From Chionis minor (Eukaryota; Chordata; Aves; Charadriiformes; Chionididae): 64,000 nt of DNA. The position numbers were made by a program, and so were the translations under genes. The stretch lies in contig VZSF01009048.1 of NCBI GenBank assembly GCA_013398295.1, positions 62,001 through 126,000 on the forward strand. Reading direction: 5' to 3'. The notes below the pieces were generated by a model, which was not told the DNA's origin, did no database searches, and was given only the letters and a program-made list of their open reading frames with translations. Below, in pieces: positions 62,355-64,000 of the stretch. Positions within the stretch are counted from its first letter, which is position 1, and every line of letters starts with the position of its first letter.

Positions 62355-63345
62355 CCAGGAAGGCTGGACGTTTTTCAAGAAGGAAGTCTTAAAGGTGCAG
62401 AAGCAGGCCATCCCCACGTGCTGAAAAACGAGCTGTCAGGGAAAAAGACTGGCCTGGCTGAACCAGGTGCCAGAACTTGCAGCTACAGTTGCAGCTCAGG
62501 GGAAAATGGAAACTTTATAGGCTATGGAAGAAAGGGCAGGCCACTCATGAGGGTACCAAGATGCTGTGAGACTACGTAGGGAGAAAATCAGAAGGGCCAA
62601 AGCCCAACTAGAACTTAACCTGGCTTCTGATGTTAACGGCAATTAAAAAAATGTCTCTGAACACATTAGCAACAAAAGGGAACTAAGGAGAGTCTCCATC
62701 CTTTAGTAGACAGGGGTGGAAACATACTGACAAAGGATGAGGAAAAGGCTGAGGCACTTAATACCTTTAAGTACAGGACTAGAGAAGTGATCGTCCCCCT
62801 GTACTCAGCACTGTTGAGGCTGCACCTCGAATACTGTGTTCTGTTTTGGGCTCCTCGCTATAAGAAAGACATTGAGGTGCTGGAGCATGTCCAGAGAAGG
62901 GCAACAAAGCTGGTGAAGGATCTAGAGCATAAGTCTTATGAGGAGCAGCTGAGGGAAACAGGCTTGTTTAGTCCAGAGAAAAGGAGGCTGAGGGGAGACC
63001 TTATCACTCTCTACAACTACCTGAGAGGAGGTTGTAGTGAGGTGGGGATCGATCTCTTCTCCCAAGTGACAAGGGGTAGGGCAAGAGGAAATGGCTTCAA
63101 GTTGTGCCAGGGGAGGTTTAGATTGAATATTAGGAAAAATTTCTTCACAGAAGGGGAACATTGGAACAGACTGCCTAGGGTAGTAGTGGAATCACTGTCC
63201 CTGGAGGTATTTAAAAGACAGGTAGACGTGCTGCTGAGAGACAAGGTTTAGGGGTGGTTTTGGCAGCATTAGGTTTATAGTTGGACTCGATGATCTTAAA
63301 GGTCTCTTCCAACCTAGATGATTCTATGATGCTATGATTCTGTAC
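62355..63345 (+). mobile_element. CR1 LINE copy with a large internal deletion
   Basis: The left part (about 62355-62770) matches the middle of the CR1 ORF: TTTTTCAAGAAGGAAGTCTT, then GTGCAGAAGCAGGCCATCCC, AGAAGGGCCAAAGCCCAACT and AAGGATGAGGAAAAGGCTGA. The right part (about 62778-63345) matches the ORF's C-terminal region and 3' UTR and ends in ATGATTCTATGATGCTATG. Compared with the copy at 45025-46883, about 1.07 kb holding the reverse-transcriptase core is missing between them. The left boundary is uncertain by tens of bases. Orientation is the same as the latrophilin gene. Confidence 0.9.
62787..63251 (+). pseudogene. Open C-terminal remnant of a CR1 polymerase ORF
   Basis: A 154-codon frame runs from [20 protein letters not shown] through [54 protein letters not shown] and [14 protein letters not shown] to a stop. 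It is the conserved region after the CR1 reverse-transcriptase core, still open but lacking the catalytic part. A few residues are missing between NFFT and HWNRLPR compared with the copy at 56.8 kb. The first Met is incidental. Confidence 0.85.
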
Positions 63346-64000
63346 CTCTGTGTGCACAGAAGCCTTTCTTGATGCAACAAGAAAGCAACACCTTGGTTCT
63401 CATTTTGAGCCCAGACCTTTTCCAGAGGGGCACCATTAAATAAACATTCTTGGAAAATGCTAAGCTTTTTTTTTTTTTTTTCTTTTTGGATCTGGAATTA
63501 ATGCACAGTAATGCCTCTCTCCCCTTTTATAAAGGAGCTCAGCCTGGATAAGGTTTAATTCACACCTCTATTCAAAGGACGGGATCTGTTCATCTCACTC
63601 GTCCTTAGCCCCAGGGCTGTGCTGCAAAAGGCTGGTGCAGGCTGGTGGCTCTTCATGGCAGCAGGAGCTGGCTACAGAAAAAGCACTGCAGAGGGTCAGC
63701 CCTGCAGTGCTTACCTCCCTTTCTGGATCTGCTTTTTTTATTATTATTATTTTTTTATTATGGGAGAATGATGGTGGCTGATTCTGCTGTAATTTAATGG
63801 CAGCTCACTCATCTGTTGTTGTGCTGGAAACAGTAAGAGGCCAGCTGCCAAGGAAAGTTTGGCTGATTGACTTGTAGCCATAATTGAATTTCACACAGTA
63901 CTTGTATGGTTCTTTCTTTCCCTCTCATGCTAGTTCATCTTGCTGCTTCTTTTTAATTGGAGAATTTAAAAGGAAAATTATGGCGCACAACAAGTTGAGA
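63346..64000. other. Intronic sequence, no gene seen
   Basis: Non-coding up to the window edge. It holds T16 at 63466-63481 and an ATT-rich run at about 63735-63762. Confidence 0.6.
63466..63481 (+). repeat. T16 homopolymer
   Basis: Sixteen T residues about 120 bases beyond the CR1 tail. Confidence 0.95.

Overview
The window looks like a bird chromosome segment. It carries several CR1 LINE copies with the avian-type 3' tail (short ATTCTATG-like repeats), a solo LTR of a type that is common in bird genomes, and low-density AT-moderate DNA with only scattered simple repeats. There is no bacterial-style gene packing. Almost every open frame in the window is short, off-frame or unrelated to any family I recognise.

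The only host coding sequence I can support is one 110-bp internal exon on the + strand, at 32196-32305, with good acceptor and donor sites. It encodes the C-terminal half of the rhamnose-binding-lectin (SUEL) domain of a latrophilin adhesion GPCR (motif [16 protein letters not shown]). Residue choices around it fit ADGRL3 (latrophilin-3) better than ADGRL1 or ADGRL2, from memory of the family. The rest of the window is therefore best read as two large introns of this gene: at least 32.2 kb upstream and at least 31.7 kb downstream. I found neither the preceding lectin exon nor the following olfactomedin-domain exon.

Layout. 1-21588 is intron with simple tracts and several hairpin or G4-prone spots (3893-3979, 6082-6136, 10576-10608, 15694-15721). 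21589-22168 is a solo ERVL-like LTR, antisense to the gene. 22169-32195 is intron ending in the exon's acceptor. 32306-38470 is intron with an unexplained GC-richer, multi-frame-open patch at about 34430-34925. CR1 copies lie at about 38471-38800 (+), 45025-46883 (+, long but decayed), 56649-56984 (-) and 62355-63345 (+, with a roughly 1.1 kb internal deletion). A diverged 88-bp tandem duplication with a strictly alternating purine-pyrimidine core lies at about 60865-61022.

No new multi-gene system is visible. The points most worth checking are the hairpins, the unexplained patch near 34.6 kb, the internally deleted CR1 and the missing latrophilin microexon.
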